From the NCBI GenBank assembly GCA_035326425.1, contig DAOLFG010000020.1, positions 8,794-72,793 on the forward strand: a stretch of 64,000 nt of DNA, read 5' to 3'. This DNA is from CALKJU01 sp035326425. GTDB lineage: Bacteria > Pseudomonadota > Alphaproteobacteria > Geminicoccales > Geminicoccaceae. This document shows, piece by piece, positions 33,665-43,218 of the stretch. How positions within the stretch are numbered: position 1 is the first letter of the stretch; every line of letters begins with the position of its first letter. Under the pieces are notes generated by a model, which made no database searches, had not been told where the DNA came from, and was given only the letters and a program-made list of their open reading frames with translations. A program made the position numbers and the translations under genes.

Positions 33665-34825
33665 TCACTCGGCCGCGATGGGATCCAGGGACCTCTCCCC
33701 CCTCACGAGGGCGAGATGGCCACGGACCAGGGCCTTGAACTCTTCCGTGATGAGCCGCAGCGAGCTGGTCTCCGCGCGGGCGAGGAAGCCTGCCGTCGCG
33801 CGTTCGGAAAGCGGGCGGCCGGGGTAGCGCAGGAACCGGTGGAGAGGCTGGCGGTGACGCCAGACGGGGAAACCGCCGACGGCGACCGCATGGCGGTGCC
33901 TGCCGTCGAAGCGGGCCGCCTGCGGCCAGCGTCCACCGGCGGGCAAGGGGCGATCGTCGACCGGGTCGTGCTCGGGCGGATCGTTCAGCCTCGAGCCGAG
34001 CCACTCGACGACCGGCACGGTGACCGCGTTTCCCACCAGCGACCAGCGCAGCGACGGGCGGGCGATCTCGGCCGCCGGCGCCGTCCAGTCTTCCGCGAAG
34101 CCCTGCAGCCGTTCGGCGTCGCGCAGGTCCGGCTGGATGATCGTGCCGTCCGGCAGCAGGATCGCCGGCGGCGACGGTATGCCGAGCGTCGACCCGTTCT
34201 TCAGCGTCGGCACCGAGTCCGGCGCCCAGCCGAGGCCCCTGATGCCCTCGGTCCAGTAGAAGCCGTGCGCGTGGGTGTCGAGCCGTGTCGGGGACTCCGG
34301 AGCCTCGCGGTTCTCGGCCAGCAGGACGTGCGCGGGATCGGCGACCGTCGATGCGACGATGAACACGCGCTGTCGCCGCTGCGGCAGGAATGCCAGCGAG
34401 TTCACGACCCGATAGGCCCACCTGTAGCCCCGCTCCTCCAGCGCGCCGACGAGCCGCTCCATCGCCCGGCCGCCGTCGAGGTGGAGCATGAACGAGACGT
34501 TCTCCAGCACCACCCACGGCACGCGGCGGCGGTCCAGCAGGCGGAAGACCTCGCCGACGAGGCCCGAGCGCAGGCCGTCGATGCCAGCCGTCCTGCCCGC
34601 CTGGCTGAGATCCTGGCAGGGGAAGCCGCCGCACAGCAGCTCGGTCCCGGCGGGGAGATCCGGCAGCGTGCGGACATCGTCGTGGTTGGGGACGCCGCCC
34701 AGCCGCGCGGCCAGCACGGCCCGCGCCGGCGCCCAGCTCTCGCATGTCAGGATGGTCCGATGGCCGGTCCGGGCGAGCCCGTGCTCGAACCCTCCGATCC
34801 CGGCGAACAGGCCGACGACGTTCAT
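33665..34825 (-). CDS. DNA (cytosine-5-)-methyltransferase
   Basis: 386 residues from ATG 34825. Motif I is LFAGIGGFEHGL, motif IV contains the catalytic Cys in GGFPCQDLSQAG (about 71), motif VI is WVVLENVSFML, motif VIII PQRRQRVFIVAS, and motif X LVGNAVTVPVVEWLG. The target-recognition region is about 175-265. The C-terminal 110 residues extend past motif X and look basic and DNA-binding. It modifies cytosine in an unknown short sequence and is followed by vsr and a putative nuclease. The cassette interrupts otherwise metabolic genes, consistent with acquisition. Confidence 0.92.
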   Translation of the reverse strand: MNVVGLFAGIGGFEHGLARTGHRTILTCESWAPARAVLAARLGGVPNHDDVRTLPDLPAGTELLCGGFPCQDLSQAGRTAGIDGLRSGLVGEVFRLLDRRRVPWVVLENVSFMLHLDGGRAMERLVGALEERGYRWAYRVVNSLAFLPQRRQRVFIVASTVADPAHVLLAENREAPESPTRLDTHAHGFYWTEGIRGLGWAPDSVPTLKNGSTLGIPSPPAILLPDGTIIQPDLRDAERLQGFAEDWTAPAAEIARPSLRWSLVGNAVTVPVVEWLGSRLNDPPEHDPVDDRPLPAGGRWPQAARFDGRHRHAVAVGGFPVWRHRQPLHRFLRYPGRPLSERATAGFLARAETSSLRLITEEFKALVRGHLALVRGERSLDPIAAE

Positions 34826-34897
34826 GGGTCGTCGTCTAGCAGATCGTCCGATGGGCTGCACGCGGCATCGTGGACGGTCGGTCGGCGGCGCGTCCCG

Positions 34898-36988
34898 TCA
34901 CGAAGGTGCGGCGGCCGCCTGCTCCGGCACCCTGATCACCGGCGCCATGCCGCGCAGCCGGTCCTCGTCGAGGTGGCAGGCGATGAAGTGGCCGGGCGCC
35001 ATCTCGCGCACCGGCGGGCGCTCGATGTCGCACAGGCCGGGCATGACGTAGGGGCAGCGGGTGTTGAACGGGCAGCCCCTGGGCGGGTTGGCGGGCGAGG
35101 GGATCTCGCCGGTGAGCACCACCTTGCGCTTCTCGACCGAGGTGTCGGCGATCGGCACGGCCGAGAGCAGCGCCTCGGTGTAGGGGTGGTAGGGCGGGGC
35201 GAAGATCTGCTCGGTCGCACCCTGCTCCATCACCTGGCCCAGATACATCACGACGATGCGGTCGGCGATGTAGCGGACCACCGACAGGTCGTGGCTGATG
35301 AACAGGAGCGTGGTGCGGTGGTTGCGCTGCACGTCCATCAACAGCTCGGTGACGGCGGCCTGCACCGAGACGTCGAGCGCCGATACCGGCTCGTCGGCGA
35401 TCACCACGGGCGGCCGGCCGGCGAAGGCGCGGGCGATGCCGACGCGCTGCTTCTGGCCGCCGGAGAGCTGGCGCGGCCGGCGCTTGGCGAAGTCGCGCGG
35501 CAGCTTGACGGTGTCGAGGAGCTGGCCGACGCGCTCCTTGATCTTGGCGGAATCGGTCTCGACGCCGAACTTCCTGATCACCCGGCCGATCTGCCAGCCG
35601 ACGCTGTGGCTGGGGTTCAGCGTGTCGAACGGGTTCTGGAAGACCATCTGCAGATTGGCGATGGTTTTGGCGTTCCGTTTCATCACCGGCAGCTGGCCGA
35701 GCTCGAGGTCGCCCAGATGGACCGTGCCGTCGGTGGCCTGCTCGAGGCCCATCAGCACTTTCGCGAAGGTCGACTTGCCGCAGCCGGATTCGCCGACGAT
35801 GGCGACGGTCTCGGCCTCGCGGGCGTCGAAGGTCAGGCTCTCGTTGGCCTTGACCGTCCGCGCGCCGCCATTGCCGCGCACGAACATCGCCGGCTGCTCG
35901 ATGACGTAGTGCTTCTTCAGGTCCTCGACCCGCAGCACCACCCCGCCGGGCTCGACCGGCAGGCGCTCCTCGCCCCTGACCCGGCGCAGCGACCAGTCGA
36001 TCTCGTCCAGCCGGACGCAGCGGGCGCGGTGCCCCTCGCCGGGCGGGGCGTCGAGCATCGGGATCGGGCCGGCATCGCAGCGGCCGGCGACGAAGAACTC
36101 GCAGCGGGGGCCGTAGAAGCAGCCCCTGGGCCTGGCGTACGGCAGCGGCAGCTGGCCGGGGATGGCCACCAGCGGCCGGGCGTTCTTGTCCGCACCCGGC
36201 AGCGGGATCGAGCCGAACAGGCCGCGGGTGTAGGGGTGGCGCATGGTCTCGAACACGTCCGGCACGTCGCCGACCTCGACCGCCTGGCCCGAATACATCA
36301 CGGTGATGCGGTGGCAGGTCTCGAGGATCAGGCCGAGATTGTGCGAGATGTAGATCATGGAGGTGCCGAACTCGGCCGAGATCTCCTTGATCAGCTCGAC
36401 GATGCCGGCCTCGACCGTGACGTCGAGCGCCGTGGTCGGCTCGTCCAGCAGCAGCAGCTTGGGATTGGAGAGCAGCGCCATGGCGATGACGACGCGCTGC
36501 TGCTGGCCGCCGGAGATCTGGTGCGGATAGCTGCGCATGATGCGCTCGGGATCCGGCAGGCGGACGGCCGCCAGCATCTCCAGCGCCTTGGCGCGCGCCG
36601 CCTCGGGCGAGGCGCCGTCATGGTAGATCGGCACCTCGGCCAGCTGCTCGCCGAGCGTCATCGCCGGGTTCAGCGACGCCATCGGCTCCTGGTAGACCAT
36701 CGAGATGCGGGAGCCGCGGATCCTGCGCAGCTCCTCCTCGCCCATGGCCCGCATGTCGCGGCCCTCGAACAGGATCTCGCCGCCGGCGATGCCGCCGTTC
36801 TTGCCGAGATACTGCATGATGGCGAGCGCCACCGTCGACTTGCCGCAGCCGGATTCGCCGACGATGCCGTGGGCCTCGCCCGGCATCAGGCGCAGGTTGA
36901 AGTCGATCACCGCCGGGATCTCGCCGGCCCGGGTATGGTAGGAGATCGACAGGTTGCGGCATTCGAGGATCGGCTGCTGGTCAGTCAC
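34898..36988 (-). CDS. Fused OppD-OppF ATPase of a peptide/opine/nickel-type ABC importer
   Basis: 696 residues, two complete NBDs in one chain. NBD1 (about 8-265): Walker A GESGCGKSTV, signature ISGGQQQR, Walker B LLLLDEPTTALD. NBD2 (about 350-610): Walker A GESGCGKSTF, signature LSGGQKQR, Walker B VVIADEPVSALD. After each NBD lies an oligopeptide-type C-terminal domain with Cys clusters (about 292-330 with CFYGPRCEF; about 645-670 with CPFNTRCPY) that may hold an iron-sulfur cluster. Its start overlaps the permease stop by 8 bp. It is the last gene of the importer operon SBP-permease-permease-ATPase. Confidence 0.92.
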   Translation of the reverse strand: MTDQQPILECRNLSISYHTRAGEIPAVIDFNLRLMPGEAHGIVGESGCGKSTVALAIMQYLGKNGGIAGGEILFEGRDMRAMGEEELRRIRGSRISMVYQEPMASLNPAMTLGEQLAEVPIYHDGASPEAARAKALEMLAAVRLPDPERIMRSYPHQISGGQQQRVVIAMALLSNPKLLLLDEPTTALDVTVEAGIVELIKEISAEFGTSMIYISHNLGLILETCHRITVMYSGQAVEVGDVPDVFETMRHPYTRGLFGSIPLPGADKNARPLVAIPGQLPLPYARPRGCFYGPRCEFFVAGRCDAGPIPMLDAPPGEGHRARCVRLDEIDWSLRRVRGEERLPVEPGGVVLRVEDLKKHYVIEQPAMFVRGNGGARTVKANESLTFDAREAETVAIVGESGCGKSTFAKVLMGLEQATDGTVHLGDLELGQLPVMKRNAKTIANLQMVFQNPFDTLNPSHSVGWQIGRVIRKFGVETDSAKIKERVGQLLDTVKLPRDFAKRRPRQLSGGQKQRVGIARAFAGRPPVVIADEPVSALDVSVQAAVTELLMDVQRNHRTTLLFISHDLSVVRYIADRIVVMYLGQVMEQGATEQIFAPPYHPYTEALLSAVPIADTSVEKRKVVLTGEIPSPANPPRGCPFNTRCPYVMPGLCDIERPPVREMAPGHFIACHLDEDRLRGMAPVIRVPEQAAAAPS

Positions 36989-38003
36989 GCAGGCTCATCT
37001 CCCGCAGGCCGTCGGCCATGAGGTTGAAACCCAGGATCAGGCTGGATACCGACAGCGCCGGGATCAGCAGCTGGTAGGAGAACTTGAACAGCAGCGCCGT
37101 GGTCGAGGCCTCCTTGATCATCAGGCCCCAGTCCGGGTCCGGCGGCTGCAGGCCGAGGCCCAGGAAGGTCAGCGTGGTGATGGCGACGGTGGTGTAGCCG
37201 AGGCGCAGGCAGGCATCGACGATCAAGGGGCCGCGGACGTTCGGCAGCAGCTCGATCAGCATGATGTAGAGCGGATGCTCGCCGCGGGTCTGCGCGGCGT
37301 ACATATAGTCGCGCGTGCGCACGTCCATCGCCAGGCCGCGGACGATGCGCATGATGGCCGGTGCCGAGGCGAAGGTGACGGCGATGACAATGTTGAAGCC
37401 GCTCTGGCCCAGATAGTTCAGGATCAGGATGAACAGCACCATCACCGGGAAGGACAGCAGCACGTTGGAGACGAAGGAGATGCCCTCGTCCCACCAGCCG
37501 CCGAGATAGCCGGCGACGAGGCCGAAGACGGTGCCGACGACGTAGGCGACGAGGGTGGCGGTGACGCCCCAGACGATGACGCGCTGGCAGCCCCAGATGG
37601 TGCGCGAGAGCATGTCGCGGCCGCGCGAGTCGGTGCCGAGCCAGAAGGTGACGTCGTTGCGGGTGGTGCCCGGCAGGGCGAAGGGTGCCAGCGGCTTGTT
37701 GGGGTCGAGCAGCGGCAGGTAGGGGGCCGAGACCGCCATCAGCAGCCAGAAGCAGACCAGCGTCAGGCCGATCACCGCCACCCAGGATTCCCGCCAGGCG
37801 CGCACGCCCAGCACGTAGAGCAGCAGCAGGGCCGGGATCGCCGGCAGCAGGATCCAGTCGGCGAGCGCTCCGAGCTGCGGCCGGAACATCACGAAGGCCA
37901 CCAGCGGCAGCCACATGATCAGGATCAGCGCGATCAGCGGCTTGGGCGCGCTCAGCCGGTCGAGCAGGCCGGGACGGGCGGGCAGCAGGACGGCCGTGCT
38001 CAT
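36981..38003 (-). CDS. OppC/DppC-type ABC permease
   Basis: 340 residues from ATG 38003. Two extra N-terminal hydrophobic segments (about 22-70) precede the usual OppC helix and BPD_transp_1 domain (about 140-335). The periplasmic loop contains the family mark FWLGTDSRGRDMLSR (about 122-136), and the EAA-like loop reads YMYAAQTRGEHPLYIMLIEL. Its ATG overlaps the stop of the upstream permease, and the downstream ATPase gene overlaps its end. The extended N-terminus is unusual for OppC. Confidence 0.9.
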   Translation of the reverse strand: MSTAVLLPARPGLLDRLSAPKPLIALILIMWLPLVAFVMFRPQLGALADWILLPAIPALLLLYVLGVRAWRESWVAVIGLTLVCFWLLMAVSAPYLPLLDPNKPLAPFALPGTTRNDVTFWLGTDSRGRDMLSRTIWGCQRVIVWGVTATLVAYVVGTVFGLVAGYLGGWWDEGISFVSNVLLSFPVMVLFILILNYLGQSGFNIVIAVTFASAPAIMRIVRGLAMDVRTRDYMYAAQTRGEHPLYIMLIELLPNVRGPLIVDACLRLGYTTVAITTLTFLGLGLQPPDPDWGLMIKEASTTALLFKFSYQLLIPALSVSSLILGFNLMADGLREMSLRD

Positions 38004-38965
38004 CAGGCGAACCGGATGCGCGGGTTGAGGAAGGTGTAGCCGACGTCCGAGATGATCTGGGACAGCACGGCGACGATCACGGCGATGAAGGTGGCGGCCT
38101 GGATGACGTAGATGTCGCCGAACAGCGCGGCGTCGAGCAGCAGCTTGCCGAAGCCGTCGTACTGGAAGAAGACCTCGACCACGACGACGCCCGACAGCAG
38201 CCAGTTGAGCTGCAGCACGATGATGGTGAAGGGGGCGATCAGGGCGTTGCGCAGGGCGTGGCGCATGATGACGCGCGAATAGGGCAGGCCCTTCAGCACC
38301 GCGGTGCGGATGTATTGCGAGGTCATCACCTCGGCCATCGAGGCCCTGGTCATGCGGGCGACGTAGCCGAAGTCGTAGAGCACCAGCGTCAGCACCGGCA
38401 AAGCGAGCTGGCGCCAGTCGAAGCCCTGGGTCATGGCGGACTTGGCCGGCACCCACCCCAGGCCCAGCGCGAAGATCACCGTCAGGATGATGGCCGTCGC
38501 GATCTCGGGGATCGAGGTGAACAGCACCGAGACGAAGGAGATGGTACGGTCCTGCGCCGAGCCCTCGCGCATGCCCGCCAGCACGCCGGTGACCAGCGCC
38601 AGCGGGATCATCAGCGCGAACACCCAGAAGGCCAGGATGCCGGTGTTGACCAGCCGGCTGCCCAGGAGCGGGCCGACATCCATGTTCTTCTGGTAGGAGC
38701 GGCCGAAATCGCCGCGCAGCACGTCGCCGACCCAGGCGAGGTAGCGCTGGAAGAAGGGCACGTTCAGCCCCTTCTGCGCCAGCCATTGCTGGTAGGCCTC
38801 CTCGCTGAGCTGGCGCACGCCGAAGCCACCCAGCTCGTTGACGGCGATCTGCTTCTTGAACTCCGGGCTGTCGAAGATGAAGAACAGGACGAGCGAGATC
38901 ACGCCCATGATCAGGACCATCTGCGCCAGACGGCGAAGGATCAGCTTCGCCACGGCCGCCAGCAC
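38003..38965 (-). CDS. OppB/DppB-type ABC permease
   Basis: 320 residues, six membrane helices. The N-terminal helix (about 12-30) is followed by a periplasmic loop (about 35-95) with the family mark DVLRGDFGRSYQ. The transport domain runs from about 100 to 315 and the EAA loop reads YIRTAVLKGLPYSRVIMRHA. It lies after the binding-protein gene, separated by a 65-bp spacer that holds a 12-bp GC hairpin. Confidence 0.9.
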   Translation of the reverse strand: MLAAVAKLILRRLAQMVLIMGVISLVLFFIFDSPEFKKQIAVNELGGFGVRQLSEEAYQQWLAQKGLNVPFFQRYLAWVGDVLRGDFGRSYQKNMDVGPLLGSRLVNTGILAFWVFALMIPLALVTGVLAGMREGSAQDRTISFVSVLFTSIPEIATAIILTVIFALGLGWVPAKSAMTQGFDWRQLALPVLTLVLYDFGYVARMTRASMAEVMTSQYIRTAVLKGLPYSRVIMRHALRNALIAPFTIIVLQLNWLLSGVVVVEVFFQYDGFGKLLLDAALFGDIYVIQAATFIAVIVAVLSQIISDVGYTFLNPRIRFA

Positions 38966-38987
38966 CTCATCGCGCGTCTCCCCGCCC

Positions 38988-39017
38988 GCCGCCCGGCCCT
39001 CCGGCGGGCCGGGCGGC
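38988..39017 (-). terminator. Intercistronic hairpin after the binding-protein gene
   Basis: A perfect all-G/C 12-bp stem (GCCGCCCGGCCC / GGGCCGGGCGGC) with a 6-nt loop, lying 13 bp past the binding-protein stop (39031) and before the permease start (38965). There is no U-run. It is a likely mRNA 3'-protecting or partial-terminator element that favours binding protein over permease. Confidence 0.6.
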
Positions 39018-39030
39018 TAACGCAGCAGCG

Positions 39031-40722
39031 TCAGGACTCGATCCAGACCTTGTTGAACTGGTGATACTGGGTCGGGTGGGCCGGGTAGCCGTGCACGGCC
39101 TTCGTCGTCATGGTGTAGACGGGCCGCCAGACGGGCAGCATGACGACGGCCGCGTCCTGCAGGATCTTCTGCGCCGCCTCCATCTTCTTCTTGCGCTCCT
39201 CGACGTCGAGCACCGCCTCGGCCGCGTCCAGCGCCTGGTCGAAGGCCGGATCGCTGTAGGCGCTCTCGTTCCACGAGGCGCCGGTGCGGTAGCCCAGCGA
39301 CATCACCATGGTCCCCAGGGGCCGGTGGGTCCAGGCGGTGGCGCCGAACGGCGTCTTGTCCCAGATCTCCCAGTATTTCGACGCCGGCATGACGTTGATG
39401 TTGAGCGTGATGCCGGCCTCCTGCAGCTGGTCGCGCATGATCTCGCACACGCTCTGCTGCCACGGGCCGTCGGTGTTGCCGACGTCGATGGTGAGCTCGA
39501 CGCCGTTGGGATAGCCGGCCTCGGCGAGCATGGCCTTGGCGGCGGCGACGTCGCGCTTCAGCGGCGGCAGCGGGAAATATTCCGGATGGATCGGCGAGAC
39601 GTGATGGTCCTCGCCGACATCGCCGTCGCCGGCGAAGACCAGCTCGCGGTAGGCCGGCCGGTCGAGGCCGAGCTGCACCGCCTTGCGCAGCTTGGCGTTG
39701 TCGTAGGGCTTCTCGGTGACGCGCATGCGGCAGGCGAGCGTCTGGGCGGTGCGGGTCGGGATGACGTGGCCGTCCAGCGCCTTGGCCAGCTCGATCTGCT
39801 CGATGCCGAACTCGTAGATGGCGTCGACCGTGCCCGAGGCCAGCGCGGTGAGCTGGTTCTCGGCGTCGAAGTTGAAATAGTGGATCTCGTCGAGATGGAC
39901 CTTGCCGCCCCAGTATTCGAACGGCTGGCCGTTCGCCATCTGCGTCACGCGCTTGAGGATGCAGCGATTGCCGACCTCGAACTCGGCGAGCGCGTAGGGA
40001 CCGGTGCCGATCGGGTTGTCGTTGAAGGGCGGCTCGAACGAGCGGTGAACGATGGCGGTCGGGTAGTTGTAGAGATCCTCGGCGACCGACAGCACCGGCT
40101 TGCTGAGGTTGAGACGGACCGTGTGGTCGTCGACCTTCTCGATGGCGCCGGGGATCAGCTTCTTCGACTCGTCGATCAGGCCGGAGAAGGTCGACAGGCC
40201 GGCGTTGGACGAGCCGAGCGCCGGATCCGCCCAGCGGGTGAAGTTGAAGATCACGTCCTCGGCGGTGAACGGATCGCCGTTGTGCCAGGTGACGTTGCGG
40301 CGCAGGTGGAAGGTCCAGGTCTTCAGGTCGTCCGAGACGTCCCAGCTCTCGGCCAGCATCGGCCGGGTGACGTTGTCGGGCCCGGTCATCGCGATGTACT
40401 CGATGATCTGGCGCGACTGGTTGGACATCTGCGTCCAGGAGTAGGTGGCGGGATCCTCCATCTTTTGGACCTGCATCGCCACCCGCAGGACGCCGCCCTG
40501 TCTGGCGTTCGGATCGTCCGGCGGGAAGGGCAGGCCCTGCGCCCCCTCGGCGGCGGCCGCCGGCTGCGGCAGGCCCGCCATCGCGTAGGCCGCGCCGGCC
40601 GACATGCCGAGCAACGCTGCGATGCGCACGAACTGGCGCCGGCCCATCCGGCCCGTGTCCATGAGCGCCTGCGCTTCGGCGACCTTCGGGTGCAGCCTGA
40701 CTGCTTCCTTCTTCTCGCTCAT
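39031..40722 (-). CDS. ABC transporter substrate-binding protein, family 5
   Basis: 563 residues. A long N-terminus precedes a Tat-like signal (GRRQFVRIAALLGMSAGAA at about 27-45, cleavage near residue 58). SBP_bac_5 marks are present: RPMLAESWDVSDDLKTWTFH (about 119-138), VTWHNGDPFTAEDVIFNF (about 143-160) and GTGPYALAEF. Family-5 proteins bind oligopeptides, nickel complexes, glutathione or betaine-like amines. The ligand cannot be read from sequence, but the divergent MttB-type methyltransferase suggests a methylated amine. First gene of the operon. Confidence 0.88.
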   Translation of the reverse strand: MSEKKEAVRLHPKVAEAQALMDTGRMGRRQFVRIAALLGMSAGAAYAMAGLPQPAAAAEGAQGLPFPPDDPNARQGGVLRVAMQVQKMEDPATYSWTQMSNQSRQIIEYIAMTGPDNVTRPMLAESWDVSDDLKTWTFHLRRNVTWHNGDPFTAEDVIFNFTRWADPALGSSNAGLSTFSGLIDESKKLIPGAIEKVDDHTVRLNLSKPVLSVAEDLYNYPTAIVHRSFEPPFNDNPIGTGPYALAEFEVGNRCILKRVTQMANGQPFEYWGGKVHLDEIHYFNFDAENQLTALASGTVDAIYEFGIEQIELAKALDGHVIPTRTAQTLACRMRVTEKPYDNAKLRKAVQLGLDRPAYRELVFAGDGDVGEDHHVSPIHPEYFPLPPLKRDVAAAKAMLAEAGYPNGVELTIDVGNTDGPWQQSVCEIMRDQLQEAGITLNINVMPASKYWEIWDKTPFGATAWTHRPLGTMVMSLGYRTGASWNESAYSDPAFDQALDAAEAVLDVEERKKKMEAAQKILQDAAVVMLPVWRPVYTMTTKAVHGYPAHPTQYHQFNKVWIES

Positions 40723-40873
40723 CGGCGTTCCCTGGCTTGTTCGGTTGTCGATCGCGGCTGATGGAAGGGGATCTTAGCACGCAGTTCGGAGCTGGCCACA
40801 ACTGAGCGTCGCCGCCGCCATTGGCAGGCCGGCGGCGAGCGCGCACTCTGCGACGGGCGGCGAGGGAGCGGGC

Positions 40874-42427
40874 ATGGTCACGGCCGAGGAGACGGGGCGC
40901 GCCGAGCGGCGCGGCAGGCGGGGAAGGCCGGCTGCTTCGCAGGGCTTCGTCCAGCCGCCCTTCCGCCAGCCGCGGCTGCCCTTCCCGCCGGTGGCGGCGG
41001 TCAGCGCCGACGAGCTCGAGGCCATCCACCTCGCCTCGCTGGAGGTGCTGGAAGAGATCGGCATGGACTTCCTCGACGAGGAGGCCCGCTCGATCCTGCG
41101 CGACGCCGGCGCCCGGGTCGAGCCCGGCAGCCCGCGGGTCCGCCTGGACCGCGACCTCGTCATGCAGGCCATCGCCACCGCACCGGCGGAGTTCACGCTG
41201 CACGCCCGCAACCCGGCGCACCATGTCCGCTTCGGCGGCAATTGGGTCGCCTTCGCCCAGATGGCCAGCGCGCCCAACTGCTCGGATGCCGAGCGCGGCC
41301 GCCGGCCCGGCTCGCAGCAGGATTTCCGCGAGCTGGTCAAGCTCGGCCAGATCTTCAACATCCTGCACCTGACCGGCGGCTATCCGGTGGAGCCGGTCGA
41401 TCTGCACGCCTCCATCCGCCATCTCGACTGCCTCGCCGACTTCGTGAGGCTCACCGACAAGGCCTTCCACGTCTATTCGCTGGGCCGGCAGCGCAACCGG
41501 GACGGCATCGAGATCGCCCGCATCGGCCGCGGCATCGACGAGGCGACGCTGGAACGCGAGCCCTCGATCCTCTCGATCATCAACTCCAGCTCGCCGCTCA
41601 GGCTCGACACGCCGATGCTGCAGGGCATCATCGAGATGTCGGCGCGCAACCAGGTGATCGTGATGACGCCGTTCACGCTCGCCGGCGCCATGGCGCCGGT
41701 GACGGTGGCGGGCGCCCTGGCGCAGCAGAACGCCGAGGCGCTGGCCGGCATCGCGCTGACCCAGCTCGTCCGGCCGGGGGCACCGGTGGTCTATGGCGGC
41801 TTCACCTCCAACGTCGACATGAAGAGCGGTGCTCCGGCCTTCGGCACGCCGGAATATGTCAAGGCGGCCTGGGTCGGCGGCCAGCTGGCGCGGCGCTACC
41901 ACCTGCCCTACCGCACCTCCAACGTCTGTGCCGCCAACACCGTCGACGCCCAGGCGGCCTACGAATCGGTGCTCGCGCTGTGGGGGGCGATCATGGGCGG
42001 CGGCAACTTCATCAAGCACGCCGCCGGCTGGCTGGAAGGCGGCCTGTGCTGCTCGTTCGAGAAGACCGTGCTCGACGTCGACCTCCTGCAGATGGTGGCG
42101 GAGATGCTGACGCCGCTGGAGGTTACACCCGAGACGCTGGCCATGGAGGCGATGCGCGACGTCGGCCCCGGCGGCCACTTCTTCGGCACACCGCACACCC
42201 AGGCACGCTACCGCGACGCCTTCTACGCCCCGCTGCTCTCCGACTGGCGCAACCACGAGAGCTGGGTCGAGGCCGGCCGGCCCGACGCGATGGGCAAGGC
42301 CGGCCGGCTGTGGAAGGAGATCCTCGCAACCTACGAGCCGCCGCCGCTCGATCCGGCGATCGCCGAGGAGCTGGAGGCGTTCGTGGCACGACGGAAGGCC
42401 GAGGGCGGGGTCAGGACGGATTTCTGA
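40874..42427 (+). CDS. Trimethylamine-methyltransferase family protein (MttB-like, non-pyrrolysine)
   Basis: 517 residues, one uninterrupted reading frame with no in-frame amber codon, so it is not a pyrrolysine enzyme. Non-Pyl MttB homologues such as MtgB demethylate glycine betaine or other quaternary amines and pass the methyl to a corrinoid protein. The TIM-barrel core spans about 45-480, with GGYPVEPVDLHASIRHLDCL (about 169-188), GGFTSNVDMKSGAP (about 309-322) and AAGWLEGGLCCSFEKTVLD. The first 20 residues are basic (RRGRRGRP) and may be non-native. No corrinoid protein gene is adjacent. It is divergent from the family-5 binding protein. Confidence 0.85.
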   Translation: MVTAEETGRAERRGRRGRPAASQGFVQPPFRQPRLPFPPVAAVSADELEAIHLASLEVLEEIGMDFLDEEARSILRDAGARVEPGSPRVRLDRDLVMQAIATAPAEFTLHARNPAHHVRFGGNWVAFAQMASAPNCSDAERGRRPGSQQDFRELVKLGQIFNILHLTGGYPVEPVDLHASIRHLDCLADFVRLTDKAFHVYSLGRQRNRDGIEIARIGRGIDEATLEREPSILSIINSSSPLRLDTPMLQGIIEMSARNQVIVMTPFTLAGAMAPVTVAGALAQQNAEALAGIALTQLVRPGAPVVYGGFTSNVDMKSGAPAFGTPEYVKAAWVGGQLARRYHLPYRTSNVCAANTVDAQAAYESVLALWGAIMGGGNFIKHAAGWLEGGLCCSFEKTVLDVDLLQMVAEMLTPLEVTPETLAMEAMRDVGPGGHFFGTPHTQARYRDAFYAPLLSDWRNHESWVEAGRPDAMGKAGRLWKEILATYEPPPLDPAIAEELEAFVARRKAEGGVRTDF

Positions 42428-42438
42428 GCGAGCGAGGC

Positions 42439-43218
42439 TCAGCACAGAGCCGGCAGCGTCTCATCGAGCCTGCGTACCTTGTCGTAGGCCGATGGCAGCG
42501 GCTCGACGAATCCGTTGATCATCAGGGTTCGGCGTGTCTCCGCCAGGGCCATATCCGCCGCGGCGATCCGTAGGCCTTTCACGATCTGCAGCAGCTCGCT
42601 TCTCGTACGGGAGGCGCTTGTCACGTAGGGCAGCGCCGGCATCGCCGGCGACCAGGCGATGCGGCGGAGGCCGGTCGTCAGCTTCGAGCGATGCCGCTCG
42701 GCGATGGCGAAGGTGACGCAGTCGATGGCGCAGACGTCGGCGCGGCCCTCGGCTACCGCCGCCATCGAGGCGGCGTGGCTGCCGGTCTCGATGGCGCCGG
42801 CGAGCAGCGGGCCGAACTCGGCGAGGACCAGGCGCAGGGCCAAGTGGCCGGAGAGCGAATCCGTGGAATTGTAGGCGGCGACGCGGCCGCGCAGGTCTTC
42901 GAGGTGGCGGATGTCGCTGTCGTCGCGCACCAGGATGGCGCTCGAATAGGTCGGACCGTCGCAGCCCTCGGCGGCGTAGCAGGGGGTGGCTACCACCTGC
43001 AGCTTGCGATGGAGCCGTCGGGCCAGCGGCAGGCCGCAGGTCTGGCTGAGTAGGAGCGCAGGATGCGTCCAGGCCGCCTCGGGCGGGCCGCCGCGGACCA
43101 GCGCGCGGGGCACGCCGCGCAGGCCCTGGGTGCGCAGGTGGCGGGCCAGCCCGGTCCACCAAGCGTCGGTGGCGTCGCGGATCTCCGGCCAGTCGTACAT
43201 CGGCAGCGAGGCGATCAT
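42439..43218 (-). CDS. PhnD/SsuA-like periplasmic-binding-fold protein without signal peptide
   Basis: 259 residues. PBP type-2 fold, similar to phosphate/phosphite/phosphonate binding proteins: LPMYDWPEIRDATDAWW at the start, YSSAILVRDDSDIRHLEDLRG (about 90-110), NSTDSLSGHLALR (about 116-128), and GSHAASMAAVAEGRADVCAI (about 146-165). No signal peptide is seen, so it may be cytosolic, acting as a ligand sensor beside the XRE regulator, whose stop it overlaps by 4 bp (ATGA). Ligand unknown. Confidence 0.8.
   Translation of the reverse strand: MIASLPMYDWPEIRDATDAWWTGLARHLRTQGLRGVPRALVRGGPPEAAWTHPALLLSQTCGLPLARRLHRKLQVVATPCYAAEGCDGPTYSSAILVRDDSDIRHLEDLRGRVAAYNSTDSLSGHLALRLVLAEFGPLLAGAIETGSHAASMAAVAEGRADVCAIDCVTFAIAERHRSKLTTGLRRIAWSPAMPALPYVTSASRTRSELLQIVKGLRIAAADMALAETRRTLMINGFVEPLPSAYDKVRRLDETLPALC

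Noticed and set aside
33170..37021. Very long open frame (about 1,280 codons) on the + strand opposite the restriction cassette and the Opp ATPase
   Set aside because: It is a GC-rich shadow. The opposite strand encodes clear, motif-complete proteins, and the + frame has biased Arg/Gly/His/Asp-rich composition with no domain.
40874..42427. Pyrrolysine-containing trimethylamine methyltransferase
   Set aside because: The frame has no internal TAG and is complete at 517 codons, and no pyl genes are in the window.
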